64,000 nucleotides of DNA, from contig NZ_QEWP01000017.1 of assembly GCF_003121985.1 (NCBI RefSeq), positions 28,302 to 92,301 on the forward strand, read 5' to 3'. A program made the position numbers and the translations under genes. This DNA is from Marinilabilia rubra. GTDB lineage: Bacteria; Bacteroidota; Bacteroidia; Bacteroidales; Marinilabiliaceae. Below the pieces are notes generated by a model that saw nothing but the letters and a program-made list of their open reading frames with translations, was not told the origin of the DNA and made no database searches. Shown one piece after another: positions 7,708 to 16,272 of the stretch. Position 1 is the first letter of the stretch; each line of letters begins with the position of its first letter.

Positions 7708-10563
7708 TTACTCCTTCACCTCCACAACCCCGTTAATAAATGTTTCCACAAATCGCATGATGCGTTTGGTGATTCTTTCGGCGGTGGTGCCGCGCTCTTT
7801 TAGCTTTGGCCGTTGGTGCATGGCGGCAATAATATCATCGCGCAACGGCTTCTTTTCAGTAAAAAGGTAATCACCTATGATCTCCTGAATTTTGTCGGCG
7901 TCCAGATTCTCTTCTTTGGCCATTTGCTCAATGGCTTGTTGGCGCTCCTTGTCCCAGAATGCATAAAAAGCATCGGGAATATCATCGGTTTCTTCAATGT
8001 GGGGCAAGTTTTCCTGAATGAATTTTTCTATCAATTCACGCTTGCTGCGGAGTTGGGTATCTCCGGCCACAGTGTCCAGAATGTTTTTCTTTTGCGTTTC
8101 GTGCTCTTCGGCAGTGGCATTTTTCAGATTACCCAGCAGTTTCAGAATGTAAGCCACATTGATCTCATCGCGGTGGATGAGCTCCAGTTCAAAATCGATG
8201 TCGTTAAGAATGGAGACCTTCTCTTTCTGGTTTTGGTTACGGGCCTTATCGTACAAATCGAGGTACTTACTTTTGTAATCCTCGAAGGACTGCTCATCCA
8301 TGGAGATGTCGTCGAAAGTGAACTCTGTAAAGGTATTGAGGACATTCTTCAACCGCATGAGCTCGCGGAATGCCTTGATGAATTCCAGTTCTTTGTCTTC
8401 ATCGGGCAAATCATTGACGCTGTTGACGGTTGGGGCAATCTGTAACATCTGAATAAAGGCTTCATTGAATTGTTTCACATACTCATCATAAGGTTTCATG
8501 ATGATTTCGTCCTTTGCATCCTTGTCGGAAAACAAGGCGATGGCATCGTCGGTGGCTTGTTTCAGATTACGGAAACAAACGATGTTACCCTGCGATTTCA
8601 GTTCGTTGAGAATGCGGTTGGTACGTGAATAAGCCTGTATGAGTCCGTGGTATTTCAGATTCTTGTCTACATAAAGTGTATTGAGGGTTTTGGAATCAAA
8701 GCCGGTGAGGAACATATTGACCACCAGCAATACATCCACCTGGCGGTTTTTTACTTTCCGGGAGATGTCTTTGTAATAGCGATAGAACGATTCGCTGTCG
8801 CGGGTGGTAAAATTGGTCTGATATTCCTGGTTGTAATCGCCGATAAATTCCTCCAGGGCATCGCGCGAATGTTTGGTATCATAGCCAATGCGGGGTTCGG
8901 CAGCAGTGAGGAACGCTTCATCTTCCACAAAGCCCACGGCATCTTTATCGTCCTCATTGGCATGATAGGAGAAGATGGTAGCTATCCGCAGATTGTGCTG
9001 CCCCTCCTCTTTCTTCTGTTTAAATATTTTATAATAGTCGATGAGCGTTGGCACGCCCGAAACACAAAGAATAGAGGTAAATTCGCGGCTGTGGGTTTTG
9101 CGATTGTGGTTTTCGATGATGTAATCGGCCACGTTTTCCAACCGCTGCGGGGATTCCATTACTTCCGCTTCATCGATGGCCTCCACTTCAATATCCAGAA
9201 TGTGGTCTTTCTTTTTAAAAGTGCGGATGTACTCGATGGAAAACTTCAGCACATTATTGTCGCGGATGGCATCGGTAATCACATATTTGTGGAGACAATC
9301 GCCAAACAGCATACCGGTGGTGCGCTTCCCATATTCATTTTTCCCGGCATTTTTCTCAAAAATGGGCGTTCCGGTAAACCCAAACATCTGGCCCTGGCGG
9401 AAAAAATGCTTGATGGTTTCGTGGGTTTTACCGAACTGACTGCGGTGGCACTCGTCGAAAATAAAGACAATGCGTTCATCGCGCATGGGTTCCATCTTCT
9501 CCAGAAACCGTTTTTTACTGACAGCGGTATTAAGTTTCTGAATGGTGGTGACAATTAATTTGTTGCTGCCGCCAAACTGCTTTACCAGGGCTTTGGTATT
9601 GTTGGTTCCGTCGATGCTGTCCTCACAAAAACTGTTGAACTCCTTAATGGTTTGGTAATCCAGGTCTTTGCGGTCCACCACAAACACCACCTTGTGCACC
9701 TTGGGAAATGCGGTAAGAATCTGTGCCGTTTTGAACGATGTCAGTGTTTTTCCCGAACCTGTGGTGTGCCAGATATACCCGAATTTCCGGGTGGTTTTCA
9801 CCCGCTCAATGATGGCCTCCGTGGCATAATACTGATAAGGCCGAAGCACCATCAGTATCTTTTGTGATTCATTGAGCACCACATATTTGGTGATCATTTT
9901 GGAGATGTGACACGGTTCCAGAAAAAGATCCGTAAAGGCCGACAACTGGGTGATTATTCGATTGCTTTCGTCGCTCCAAAAGAAAGTCTGCTTAAACGAC
10001 CTGGCCTTGATGGGCCCGTTGGCGTAGTATTTGGTATTGACACCATTGCTGATGACAAAAATCTGGATAAACTGAAACAATCCCTGTCCCGCACCATAGG
10101 AATGACGTTCGTAACGGTTGGTTTGGTTAAAGGCCTCTTTTAGTTCCAGTCCCCGGCGCTTCAATTCAATCTGCACCAGTGGCAGGCCGTTAATGAGGAT
10201 GGTCACATCGTACCGGTTTTTGTATTTTCCCTCCATGGTAACCTGTTGCGTTACCTGAAATTCATTCTGACACCAATGAATCTGGTTGATCAGCTCCACC
10301 GTTTTATTTTCACCCCGGTCGTCCGTGAATGGCACCCGGTCGCGCAATATTTTGGCCCGTTCAAACACATTGCCCTTGTTAATGTAATTAAGGATTTGTT
10401 TGAAATCGTTGTCGCTAAGGGTTGTTTTATTGTGGATCTCCAACTGTTTTTTGAAGTTGAGCAACAGATCGGCCTCATCTTTTACGGAGACCTTTTTGTA
10501 CCCCAGTTCAATTAATTGTTTTACGAGATTGTTTTCGAGTATTTGTTCGGGTTGTGCGTTCAT
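7708..10563 (-). CDS. hsdR: Type I restriction enzyme subunit HsdR
   Basis: This is the motor and nuclease subunit of a type I restriction-modification complex, which translocates unmethylated DNA and cuts it at a distance. Counting from an upstream in-frame ATG at 10590, the PD-(D/E)xK nuclease motif is D128 with IELK (E142, K144). Walker A TTGSGKT is at about 276-282 and DECH at 379-382. I prefer the start at 10563 (MNAQPEQ, 951 aa) because its ATG overlaps the stop of the preceding RAYT gene as ATGA, implying translational coupling. The helicase region is complete and the length fits HsdR. It follows mrr, hsdM and hsdS on the same strand. Confidence 0.93.
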   Translation of the reverse strand: MNAQPEQILENNLVKQLIELGYKKVSVKDEADLLLNFKKQLEIHNKTTLSDNDFKQILNYINKGNVFERAKILRDRVPFTDDRGENKTVELINQIHWCQNEFQVTQQVTMEGKYKNRYDVTILINGLPLVQIELKRRGLELKEAFNQTNRYERHSYGAGQGLFQFIQIFVISNGVNTKYYANGPIKARSFKQTFFWSDESNRIITQLSAFTDLFLEPCHISKMITKYVVLNESQKILMVLRPYQYYATEAIIERVKTTRKFGYIWHTTGSGKTLTSFKTAQILTAFPKVHKVVFVVDRKDLDYQTIKEFNSFCEDSIDGTNNTKALVKQFGGSNKLIVTTIQKLNTAVSKKRFLEKMEPMRDERIVFIFDECHRSQFGKTHETIKHFFRQGQMFGFTGTPIFEKNAGKNEYGKRTTGMLFGDCLHKYVITDAIRDNNVLKFSIEYIRTFKKKDHILDIEVEAIDEAEVMESPQRLENVADYIIENHNRKTHSREFTSILCVSGVPTLIDYYKIFKQKKEEGQHNLRIATIFSYHANEDDKDAVGFVEDEAFLTAAEPRIGYDTKHSRDALEEFIGDYNQEYQTNFTTRDSESFYRYYKDISRKVKNRQVDVLLVVNMFLTGFDSKTLNTLYVDKNLKYHGLIQAYSRTNRILNELKSQGNIVCFRNLKQATDDAIALFSDKDAKDEIIMKPYDEYVKQFNEAFIQMLQIAPTVNSVNDLPDEDKELEFIKAFRELMRLKNVLNTFTEFTFDDISMDEQSFEDYKSKYLDLYDKARNQNQKEKVSILNDIDFELELIHRDEINVAYILKLLGNLKNATAEEHETQKKNILDTVAGDTQLRSKRELIEKFIQENLPHIEETDDIPDAFYAFWDKERQQAIEQMAKEENLDADKIQEIIGDYLFTEKKPLRDDIIAAMHQRPKLKERGTTAERITKRIMRFVETFINGVVEVKE

Positions 10564-11330
10564 GGATTGAAAAATTTGTCGTTTCCCCAATTTTCGGGAT
10601 TGGTCAGGATGTAATTTCGTATTCTGTAAAAAGAGGCGTCATCGCGTATTACATGATCATGAAAACGGGATTGCCAACCAAAATCGGAATTTATTTTACG
10701 GGCATTGATGGTACAAATACGTTTGAATTGATTCAAAATCACCCCTAAAATTCCGGGTTTCCATTTTTGGGATGCAGGGGCGGTTTGGGACGTGGATGGT
10801 GTGGCAGGGGTGGTTGGGGATGTGGTGGGGGTGGATCCGGGGGTGGGGGTGGTGGTAGAGACGCCCAAATTGGGCGTCTCTACGCCGTCCCGCGTTTCAC
10901 CATCGTCCCGCGTTTCACCACCGTCCCGCGTTTCGCCACCGTCCCGCGTTTCGCCACCGTCCCGCGTTTCACCACCGTTCCGCGTTTCGCCACCGTTCCG
11001 CGTTTCGCCATTGTCCGGTCGTATATTACCATTATCCCGCGTTTCACCGTCATCATTTTTATCAATCACGATAATTCCGTGCACATGATTGGGCATCACC
11101 ACAAATGAATCCAATACAACAAATGGGAAATGGCTGGGTATTTCGAACCAAAATTTTTCGACCAATTGTCCAATATCAGATAGATGCATTTTACCGTTGG
11201 CAACATAACCGAAAAAATGGTCACGTTTTTTGGTACAGATGGTAACAAAATAGGCAGCATTGCTGCCATAATCCCAATTTGGCAAACGGGCAGATAAAAT
11301 GCGGTATCTGTTTTGAAATTTGTCGGTCAT
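10560..11330 (-). CDS. RAYT transposase with in-frame repeat insert (second)
   Basis: This 256-aa REP-associated tyrosine transposase belongs to the Y1/HUH (IS200-like) superfamily, single-strand endonucleases linked to palindromic REP elements. The HUH motif is VVMPNHVHGIIV and the C-terminal helix carries the candidate tyrosine in FYRIRNYILTNPENW. About 70 residues between them are low complexity: eight ETR-containing GETRDG-type repeats, then GVETPNLGVST, then a Thr/Pro/Ser tract. This insert is absent from the 198-aa relative at 12906 and derives from DNA repeats in the gene. The gene sits between hsdS (44 bp away) and hsdR (4-bp ATGA overlap). The fold may survive if the insert loops out. 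Confidence 0.85.
   Translation of the reverse strand: MTDKFQNRYRILSARLPNWDYGSNAAYFVTICTKKRDHFFGYVANGKMHLSDIGQLVEKFWFEIPSHFPFVVLDSFVVMPNHVHGIIVIDKNDDGETRDNGNIRPDNGETRNGGETRNGGETRDGGETRDGGETRDGGETRDDGETRDGVETPNLGVSTTTPTPGSTPTTSPTTPATPSTSQTAPASQKWKPGILGVILNQFKRICTINARKINSDFGWQSRFHDHVIRDDASFYRIRNYILTNPENWGNDKFFNP
10855..10883. repeat. 29-bp perfect palindrome inside RAYT gene
   Basis: GTAGAGACGCCCAA and its reverse complement form 14-bp arms around a single base. It is translated on the minus strand as GVETPNLGVST within the transposase. It belongs to the same style of REP-like palindrome as those at 12550, 12768 and 13188, which carry ACGCACGGCCGTGCGT instead. Confidence 0.8.
10886..11050. repeat. 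18-bp tandem repeats inside RAYT gene
   Basis: About nine units of GTCCCGCGTTTCRCCACC (one degenerate and 3 bp longer at about 11012) run in tandem and encode GETRDG-type hexapeptides on the minus strand. The unit length is a multiple of three, so copy-number change would keep the reading frame. The array abuts the palindrome at 10855. Confidence 0.85.
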
Positions 11331-11374
11331 ATCATTTGGTTTGGTTTTTTATTCATGAAAACGCCCAATGTTAA

Positions 11375-12475
11375 TTACACAAACATCTTTTGCAACAATC
11401 CCCGTTTCCATTCTTTCATTTTTTCGATTTCGCCGGTGGTGTGTTCTATCTTTTTGTCAAGGGCGGTGAGGAATTGGGCGATTTTTTGTTGTTCGGAGTA
11501 AGATGGCAGTAACAACTCAAATTTCAATAAATCAACTTTCTGAATATTTGGCAAACCTGAACCCACTCTTAATCTCATAATTGCTGCTTGTTTAATCTTT
11601 AAGAACTGATACAAATAAATGTCATTGATTTCTTTTTTAAGATTCAATATTGTATAACAATGACCTCCACACCAAAACTTTGTTTTCATATAGTTAACAT
11701 ACCCACAGGAGTTCCCTCCCTCGCTAATGGTAATGGTATCTTCATTGCAATTCCATTGATCAGTAAATCCTGAAGGAACTACCCCACCATTTTGAGCAGG
11801 ATATGCACCTTCATTCTCTAATTCAATTTTATTTAACTGCTGTCCTTTTCTTATTTTACAAACCTCCCCTAATTTCTTCTCCTCCCACTCCGGAAACTCC
11901 TTCCCATTTTCATTTTTAAAACGGATTTCCCGGTTAAAGATCTTTTGCATGGCGCCTTTTTTGTAGAACTCCAGTTGTTCCTTTTTGCAGGTCAGGAGTT
12001 GGATGCGCTTGTCAACGGAGGTGAGGAATTGGGCGATTTTTTGTTGTTCGGGGAGGGTGGGGATGGAAACAGATAATTTCTTTAACATACTACCAGTTAC
12101 CAACGGTTGACCAGACCCAAAAACGTATCTATTTAAATTGGCTACTGTCAATAAGAAAAAGCCAAAAATAACATCAATTTCTTGAGTGTTTTCAATAATT
12201 AGCGTATTATCTGTCACACCAAAATCCCCCTCAACAAATCTGATTTTTCCTGCGTTTGCACCTACTCGGGCAACCAAGATAAATTGGCCTACATATGTTG
12301 GTTTTTCGGCTTTACCAATAACTCCCATAGACCCGTATAATGGGAACCTTCCTGAAGCAACATTTTTATCTTTTCCAGATTTGATTTTCTCCGATAAATC
12401 ACCAAATTTTTTTTCCTCCCACTCCCCATCAAACTCCGGGAATCTCAGTTGCGGTATGTTGTTATGTTGTTTCAT
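11375..12475 (-). CDS. hsdS: Type I restriction specificity subunit HsdS
   Basis: This 366-aa subunit sets the DNA target of the type I complex. It has two target-recognition domains (about residues 15-140 and 195-320). Each is followed by a conserved helical spacer: PTLPEQQKIAQFL...DKRI near 140-180 and PSYSEQQKIAQFL...DKKI near 325-366. The spacer DNA includes an exact 31-bp direct repeat (11466-11496 and 12021-12051) that could support recombination of recognition domains. It is slightly short for an HsdS but both halves are present. Downstream on the strand are RAYT and hsdR; upstream is a 430-bp repeat-rich gap. Confidence 0.92.
   Translation of the reverse strand: MKQHNNIPQLRFPEFDGEWEEKKFGDLSEKIKSGKDKNVASGRFPLYGSMGVIGKAEKPTYVGQFILVARVGANAGKIRFVEGDFGVTDNTLIIENTQEIDVIFGFFLLTVANLNRYVFGSGQPLVTGSMLKKLSVSIPTLPEQQKIAQFLTSVDKRIQLLTCKKEQLEFYKKGAMQKIFNREIRFKNENGKEFPEWEEKKLGEVCKIRKGQQLNKIELENEGAYPAQNGGVVPSGFTDQWNCNEDTITISEGGNSCGYVNYMKTKFWCGGHCYTILNLKKEINDIYLYQFLKIKQAAIMRLRVGSGLPNIQKVDLLKFELLLPSYSEQQKIAQFLTALDKKIEHTTGEIEKMKEWKRGLLQKMFV
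11466..12051. repeat. Pair of 31-bp direct repeats in hsdS
   Basis: Exact copies at 11466-11496 and 12021-12051 contain GAATTGGGCGATTTTTTGTT and encode the EQQKIAQFL spacer of each half of HsdS. Identical spacers let target-recognition domains be exchanged or duplicated by homologous recombination, a known route to new type I specificities. Confidence 0.8.
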
Positions 12476-12905
12476 TTGTTTTCTGTTGGTTGTCTGAACC
12501 TTGATTGTACTGGATTAATTTATTACATTTTCACCAAACGCACCTCGTAAATACGCACGGCCGTGCGTATTCCCTTTTTTCCCCATAAACGTGTTAATAT
12601 TTTCAGATTACATCCATTCTACAATCGGGTTTGACGTGTTTCGTTGTCTGGTTTTTTGGGTTTGTTTAATCGGGTTAAACGTATATCGTTATCAGGTTTT
12701 TTGGGTTTGTTTTATCAGGTTAAACGTATTAATAATAACAGGTTAGACGCATATTTAAAAACAGGTTAGACGCACGGCCGTGCGTCTCTACGTGCCACGT
12801 TCCACAGGCCACGTGCCGCATGCCACGTTCCATATTCCAAATGCAGGAACCAAAATCCCGATTCAATTTATATTATCATTCCAAAACGCATCCATTTTAC
12901 CGGGG
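12476..12905. repeat. Repeat-rich gap between RAYT and hsdS with REP-like palindromes
   Basis: This 430-bp gap has no gene. It carries two perfect palindromes: 12550-12571 (core ATACGCACGGCCGTGCGTAT) and 12768-12787 (core GACGCACGGCCGTGCGTC). Between them are short direct repeats of GGTTAAACGTAT/GGTTAGACGCAT type spaced by TTTTTTGGGTTTGTTT. Near 12795-12840 is a degenerate run of CACGTTCCA/CACGTGCC words. The palindromes probably serve as substrates for the adjacent RAYT proteins. They could also affect transcription between hsdM and hsdS. Confidence 0.7.
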
Positions 12906-13502
12906 TTAATCATCCTGCGGGTTATTAAATTCATCCTTATCCCAATTTTTAGGATTTTGGATAATGTAATTTTTAATTTTCAAATATTCCTCTCTGTTTC
13001 TGATCACATGGTCATGATAATTGTGTTGAAAAAAATGATTGTTTTTGTTGTATTTGGGAATCCTCAGGTGTTTTTCATCAATAAAATCATCAATTTTTGA
13101 ATTTACACCGGCCTTAAATCCACCAATAAATGAGGATATGGATTTTGGTAATCTTTGTAAATACGCACGGCCGTCTATATCCTGTAAATACGCACGGCCG
13201 TGCGTATCTACGGGCCAATTGCCTCGTTTGCTAATTTTTACAATGGCATGGATATGGTTGGGCATAATCTGATATTCATCCAGGATTAATTCTTCGCGTA
13301 TGTCGAATGATTTCAACCATTCTGTGTTTACAATTTCTCCAAAATCGGACAGATACATTTTAGCATCAGCAATATGCCCCAGGTTGCAATCGCGATCTTG
13401 TGTTACCAATGTCAGGTAATACATACCATTCCCGGCATAATTCCAACCGGGAAAACGATGGGACTCACTGCGATATTTATTGCAAAAACTGCCAGACATC
13501 AA
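12906..13502 (-). CDS. RAYT transposase (first), REP palindrome in frame
   Basis: This 198-aa REP-associated tyrosine transposase has the HUH motif QIMPNHIHAIV and a C-terminal HDHVIRNREEYLKIKNYI helix carrying the candidate catalytic tyrosine. Residues about 98-115 (GRAYLQDIDGRAYLQ) are the translation of one and a half copies of the ACGCACGGCCGTGCGT palindrome, inserted without breaking the frame. The gene starts 9 bp after the hsdM stop, so it is probably cotranscribed with the restriction genes. RAYTs are domesticated single-copy transposases thought to process REP DNA; a role for this one in the restriction system is not shown. Confidence 0.85.
   Translation of the reverse strand: MMSGSFCNKYRSESHRFPGWNYAGNGMYYLTLVTQDRDCNLGHIADAKMYLSDFGEIVNTEWLKSFDIREELILDEYQIMPNHIHAIVKISKRGNWPVDTHGRAYLQDIDGRAYLQRLPKSISSFIGGFKAGVNSKIDDFIDEKHLRIPKYNKNNHFFQHNYHDHVIRNREEYLKIKNYIIQNPKNWDKDEFNNPQDD
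13157..13211. repeat. REP-like palindromes inside RAYT gene
   Basis: A perfect copy with core ATACGCACGGCCGTGCGTAT lies at 13188-13207. A degenerate half-copy (ATACGCACGGCCGTCTATAT) lies at 13159-13178. Both lie in the coding frame of the first RAYT gene and match the palindromes at 12550 and 12768 outside the gene. Confidence 0.8.
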
Positions 13503-13511
13503 TTTACTAGG

Positions 13512-15065
13512 TTAAAATGGTGTTGAAATATTCAACTCATTACAAAACGAAGCAATTTCTTCATTCACCTCCTTCATTTCCCGGTCAATTTCCTTTATTT
13601 CTCCGGCTACCTGATTCAGATCCACGGGTTCTTCCTCCTCGAACGTGTCCACATACCGGGGGATATTGAGATTGTAATCGTTTTCAGCAATTTCATCCAA
13701 TGAGGCCACATAGCTGTATTTGTCGATGGTTTGGCGATTGCGGTAGGTATCCACAATCATTTCCACATCTTCATCGCGCAAGGTGTTTTGGTTGCCGCTT
13801 TTGATGTAATGGCCCTCTCCGCTGGCATCGATAAACACGATGTTATCGTCCACTTTGCGGCATTTCTTCAACACCAATATGCAGGTGGGAATGGATGTTC
13901 CGTAAAAGATATTGGCCGGCAAACCAATGACGGCATCCAGATAATTGAGTTCTTTTATGAGGTATTGACGAATAACACCCTCAGCTGCACCGCGAAACAG
14001 AACCCCATGCGGCAACACACAGGCCATTATGCCATTGTCGGCCAAATGATAAATCATGTGCTGCACAAAAGCATAATCGGCTTTGGTTTTAGGGGCCAGT
14101 TTGCCGTATTGACTGAAACGTTCATCGGTCTCAAAAAGGGGATTGGCAGCACCCTTCCAGTGTGCAGAAAACGGCGGATTGGCTACCACGGCTTCAAAAC
14201 GCTGCTCAAGGTGCTGAGGACTTTCCAGGGAATCGTCCTGTTGAATGTCGAATTGACGAAAATGTACATCATGCAGAATCATATTCATCCGGGCCAGATT
14301 GTAGGTGGTGCGGTTCAGCTCCTGACCGAAAAACTCACCCACAGTGGCTTCCTTGGCCACCCGCAAAAGCAAAGAACCGGAACCACAAGTTGGGTCATAA
14401 ACCGATTTTATTTTGTCTTTATCGGTGGTCACCACTTTGGCCAAAATTTTAGAAACCTGTTGAGGGGTATAGAATTCTCCAGCCGATTTTCCGGCACCGG
14501 CAGCAAATTTAGAAATCAGATACTCGTAAGCATCACCCAGTACATCCGATTCAATCTCTTCCAATTTGAAATCTATTTTATTGAGATAATCCAGGATCCT
14601 GACGATAATTTCATTACGAGCTTTTACCGTACGGCCTATTTTGGTAGAATTCAAATCCAGGTCTTCAAACAAGGCATTGAAATCGTCCTCCGATTCCGTT
14701 CCCATGGTACTTTGCTCTACATGGTTAAGAATACGCTGGAGATCTTCCAGTATGTAGTCGTTCTCAAGTCCACGCCGGGTCACCTCCGAAAAAAGATCCC
14801 GAGGTTCGAGAAAATAGCCCAACTTTATCAGCGACTCTTCACGTATGGCATTCAGCAACTCTTCATCGGTCAATTCCCGATATTCGGTAATGTCCTCTCC
14901 TACCAGCAAGTGATTGGCATAGAGATGCTGTTTTTCAGACAAATATTTGTAAAAAATAAAACCGAGAATGTAATCCCGGTAATCGTCGGCACTAATCTTT
15001 CCCCTTAACAGGTTTGCGATACCCCAAAGCTGTGCTTCTAATTGTTTTTTCTGGTCTTCTGACAT
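13512..15065 (-). CDS. hsdM: Type I restriction DNA methyltransferase HsdM
   Basis: This 517-aa N6-adenine methyltransferase modifies the type I target and forms the core of the restriction complex with HsdS. The N-terminal helical HsdM domain (about 8-150) includes KISADDYRDYILGFIFYKYL. The catalytic domain has the AdoMet motif DPTCGSG at 224-230 and NPPF at 296-299. It starts 60 bp after the mrr-like gene and is followed after 9 bp by a RAYT gene. Length and motifs are normal. Confidence 0.96.
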   Translation of the reverse strand: MSEDQKKQLEAQLWGIANLLRGKISADDYRDYILGFIFYKYLSEKQHLYANHLLVGEDITEYRELTDEELLNAIREESLIKLGYFLEPRDLFSEVTRRGLENDYILEDLQRILNHVEQSTMGTESEDDFNALFEDLDLNSTKIGRTVKARNEIIVRILDYLNKIDFKLEEIESDVLGDAYEYLISKFAAGAGKSAGEFYTPQQVSKILAKVVTTDKDKIKSVYDPTCGSGSLLLRVAKEATVGEFFGQELNRTTYNLARMNMILHDVHFRQFDIQQDDSLESPQHLEQRFEAVVANPPFSAHWKGAANPLFETDERFSQYGKLAPKTKADYAFVQHMIYHLADNGIMACVLPHGVLFRGAAEGVIRQYLIKELNYLDAVIGLPANIFYGTSIPTCILVLKKCRKVDDNIVFIDASGEGHYIKSGNQNTLRDEDVEMIVDTYRNRQTIDKYSYVASLDEIAENDYNLNIPRYVDTFEEEEPVDLNQVAGEIKEIDREMKEVNEEIASFCNELNISTPF

Positions 15066-15124
15066 ATTGTATAAGACTATTAAATCTTTTAAACTTAAGT
15101 ACTAAGAATTTTTATAGTTAAAAC

Positions 15125-16039
15125 TCACCCCTCAAAATAATCCGAATCAATTTCCTTCACCTGGTAAGTCTCTTTAACCGAAACCCCCATTTTAAATTCA
15201 ATCATCAATTCGGCCAGGCGAATGCCATTGATTAATACGATATTTCTATCAATATCGTGTGCAAATTCATAAGCAGATTTTGGGAAATCAGAAGTTGTAA
15301 TAAAAACCCCTTTTCGGGCTTTTTGTGCCAGGAGAGCTCCTGCAAAGTCGCGTACCTCTTTTATAGGCACTGTGTTCTCCCATCGTTTGGCTTGAAGGTA
15401 AATCTTGTCCAGTCCAAGGCGATCTTCATTGATAATCCCATCTATTCCTCCATCTCCGGTTCGACCAACTAAGTTACCGGCTTCCTGGCGTGACCCGCCA
15501 TATCCCATGGAGAGCAAAAGATCAATCACCAATTGCTCAAACTTAGCAGGAGATATTTCTTTAACCTTATCCAGCAAGTCAGAAGCCAGGGTTTTATTCA
15601 GACTTTTCCAGGCATTTTCTAATTCCTCTTCAGGTGTTTTGTCACTTTTTTCTTCTGGAGTTCCTTGATCTGCATCTTCCTTAATTGATTTCTGATCTCT
15701 ATTGATAAATTGATTAAAGGAAGAGAACTTTTTTAAGAACGCATTATCTATCCTTGAAGGTTTTTTCTTTAAAACATCACGGCCTTGCTCAGTTATCTGA
15801 ACGTGTCCCCGATTTTCAGAATGCAATAAACCAGCTTTTTTAAGATAAGTGTTCGCCCAATTCACCCTGTTATCAAAAAGTGGCTGAGATCCACTTGGCA
15901 ATAACTCTCGCCGGTCCTCGGGTGAAAGATTAAACTCATTAGAAAGTAATTCTATAATTTCTCTGATTCTGTATTCTTTTCCATCAGCAACCATTTTCAA
16001 CAACGGCAACATGATAGATTGATAGTCGGGTACGGCCAT
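15125..16039 (-). CDS. Mrr-like restriction endonuclease
   Basis: This 304-aa protein has an N-terminal winged-helix Mrr_N-type domain (about 5-95), a charged Glu/Lys linker, and a C-terminal Mrr catalytic domain. The nuclease signature is D200 in GGIDGII with QAK at 216-218, the Mrr variant of PD-(D/E)xK. Mrr enzymes cut methylated DNA, so this could attack foreign modified DNA that escapes the type I enzyme. It is the first gene of the leftward operon, 60 bp upstream of hsdM. It could instead be an accessory nuclease with other specificity. Confidence 0.88.
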   Translation of the reverse strand: MAVPDYQSIMLPLLKMVADGKEYRIREIIELLSNEFNLSPEDRRELLPSGSQPLFDNRVNWANTYLKKAGLLHSENRGHVQITEQGRDVLKKKPSRIDNAFLKKFSSFNQFINRDQKSIKEDADQGTPEEKSDKTPEEELENAWKSLNKTLASDLLDKVKEISPAKFEQLVIDLLLSMGYGGSRQEAGNLVGRTGDGGIDGIINEDRLGLDKIYLQAKRWENTVPIKEVRDFAGALLAQKARKGVFITTSDFPKSAYEFAHDIDRNIVLINGIRLAELMIEFKMGVSVKETYQVKEIDSDYFEG

Positions 16040-16066
16040 ATTTCTTTAATTTGCCCTAAAATTAAC

Positions 16067-16080
16067 AATTCGTTCGAATT
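16067..16080. promoter_or_regulatory. Possible operator upstream of the restriction operon
   Basis: The inverted repeat AATTCG-TT-CGAATT lies 28 bp upstream of the mrr-like ATG, in the region expected to hold the operon promoter. I see no clear -33/-7 Bacteroidota promoter pair, and no candidate repressor gene is adjacent. This is a weak call based only on position and symmetry. The rest of 16040-16272 shows only a weak hairpin (AACCG/CGGTT near 16150-16185). Confidence 0.25.
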
Positions 16081-16272
16081 TTATGGTAAATTAATCTATG
16101 AGATTTCCCCAATGAGACTTTTTGTACCTAATGCTCAAGAAAATAAAAAAACCGCCCCACTACGTTTAGAAGGACGGTTTTCAAAATTGGTTGCTGTTGA
16201 TCTTAAAATTAAAACTAACAGCTTATTCAATTGATCTATTCACCTAAGTATTTAAAGGTCAAAAGGTGAAAT

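Noticed and set aside
8647..9558. 303-aa plus-strand open frame opposite hsdR
   Set aside because: It is antisense to the well-supported HsdR helicase region and has the composition of a shadow frame.
10886..11050. Possible CRISPR array in the RAYT gene
   Set aside because: Contiguous 18-bp coding repeats without spacers.
13731..15008. 425-aa plus-strand open frame opposite hsdM
   Set aside because: It is antisense to hsdM with no motif or signal of its own.
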